Origin: JAXHMB01 sp034521755 | GTDB taxonomy: Bacteria > Bacteroidota > Rhodothermia > Balneolales > Balneolaceae | Assembly: GCA_034521755.1 (NCBI GenBank) | Contig: JAXHMB010000002.1 | Coordinates: 1 to 62,243, forward strand | Direction: 5' to 3' | DNA: 62,243 nucleotides | In this document: positions 61,913-62,243 of the stretch, piece after piece | Position numbering within the stretch: position 1 is the first letter of the stretch | Layout of the letters: each line of letters opens with the position of its first letter | The notes under the pieces: model-generated | Database searches by the model: none | What the model saw: the letters and a program-made list of their open reading frames with translations, nothing else | Told to the model about the DNA's origin: nothing | Made by a program: the position numbers and the translations under genes

Positions 61913-62243
61913 TCAACAGCATTCTCCTTCTGTTGCAACGATCAGATTTCTGACAAGGGGAGTAAAGAGGTTGCTGATTTCCTTTATTCCTTCCTTGTTT
62001 AAACAATAGCAGGTTCGCACTCCGACAACTTCTCTTTTTATAATGCCGGCTTTTTTTAAGGCCTTCAGATGTTGTGAAACCGTTGACTGTGCCAGGGGAA
62101 GCTGTTCGGTAATATCACTGCAGATGCAGGTTTCTCGTTCTAGATGCGAGGATCGTATAACCAGTGGCGCCAGCAAAGCTTTTGGCTAGCTTGAAGGGTT
62201 TCACTTGTTTCTTTAATAATAGTCTTCAGCTGCAATTGATTGT
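61913..62243 (-). CDS. arsR: ArsR family arsenic repressor, N-terminus frameshifted and running off the edge
   Basis: The C-terminal ~87 residues are open: ERETCICSDITEQLPLAQST, VSQHLKALKKAGIIKREVVG, with the CxC As(III) site and HTH. The upstream piece (LKTIIKETSETLQ on the minus strand) is in another frame, separated by an indel at the TTTT run 62180-62183 (T5 would align). The natural start may lie beyond the window. It heads the ars operon and ends 75 bases before the metallophosphoesterase. Confidence 0.75.

Overview
The window looks like a chromosomal segment of a Balneolota/Bacteroidota-type bacterium (Balneolaceae-like). This is inferred from gene content: TonB receptor with carboxypeptidase-type N-domain, NhaC antiporters, WbqC, HMA-AraC regulator, lipoprotein-rich efflux genes, AT-rich spacers and few strong ribosome binding sites. 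No rRNA, tRNA or CRISPR array was recognised.

Layout. 1-12.5 kb: housekeeping and transport genes (VPS10/BNR-type protein end, sterol-desaturase-family protein, SSS symporter with a 40-residue companion, class V aminotransferase, WbqC, gltX, NhaC, NRDE protein, SpoIIE-type phosphatase). 12.5-19.6 kb: two thioredoxin-like proteins, a DtxR/MntR-type repressor, a TonB receptor with two repressor-like boxes in its promoter, a second NhaC, a TlpA lipoprotein and a DUF411 lipoprotein. 19.7-22.7 kb: a mercury-type locus (ArsR regulator, merT, merP-like domain, GDCC small protein, flavin disulfide reductase) riddled with small indels. 22.8-35.6 kb: a copper island (DUF4440, DUF2231 fusion, ArsP-like permease, SHOCT, Met-rich protein, CopB, CopA multicopper oxidase, small Cys/Met protein, AlkB-like monooxygenase, HMA-AraC regulator, CopA ATPase). 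35.7-43.2 kb: a lipoprotein and a signalling cluster (two multi-PAS kinases, a NarL regulator, a receiver lacking its Asp). 43.3-55.3 kb: a GntR/UTRA regulator divergent from a long operon (DUF302, Dps, TolC-MFP-RND pump, small PII-like protein, DUF2892, TauE/SafE, two rhodaneses, sterol-desaturase-family protein, methyltransferase). 55.3-62.2 kb: an arsenic operon (arsR, metallophosphoesterase, DinB, arsD, arsA, universal stress protein, arsB, ACR3 remnant).

How it fits together. Most of the window is metal/metalloid and redox defence: mercury, copper, arsenic and probably sulfur/thiol stress. The most coherent new observation is regulatory. Identical ACTTGT-N4-ACAAGT operators sit on two near-consensus sigma70 promoters, one reading into the GntR gene and one into the DUF302-Dps-RND-TauE-rhodanese operon, which predicts an autoregulated switch. 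Similarly clear operator/promoter overlaps are present for the TonB receptor and for the ArsR gene.

Two families of short palindromic repeats are dispersed between genes, one inside the ars operon and one in the GntR leader. Several genes are split by one-base changes in A/T runs (thioredoxin, DUF2231 protein, arsA, arsR), and the mer locus holds many more. These could be real mutations or consensus errors in the assembly, so the broken genes are flagged rather than declared dead.
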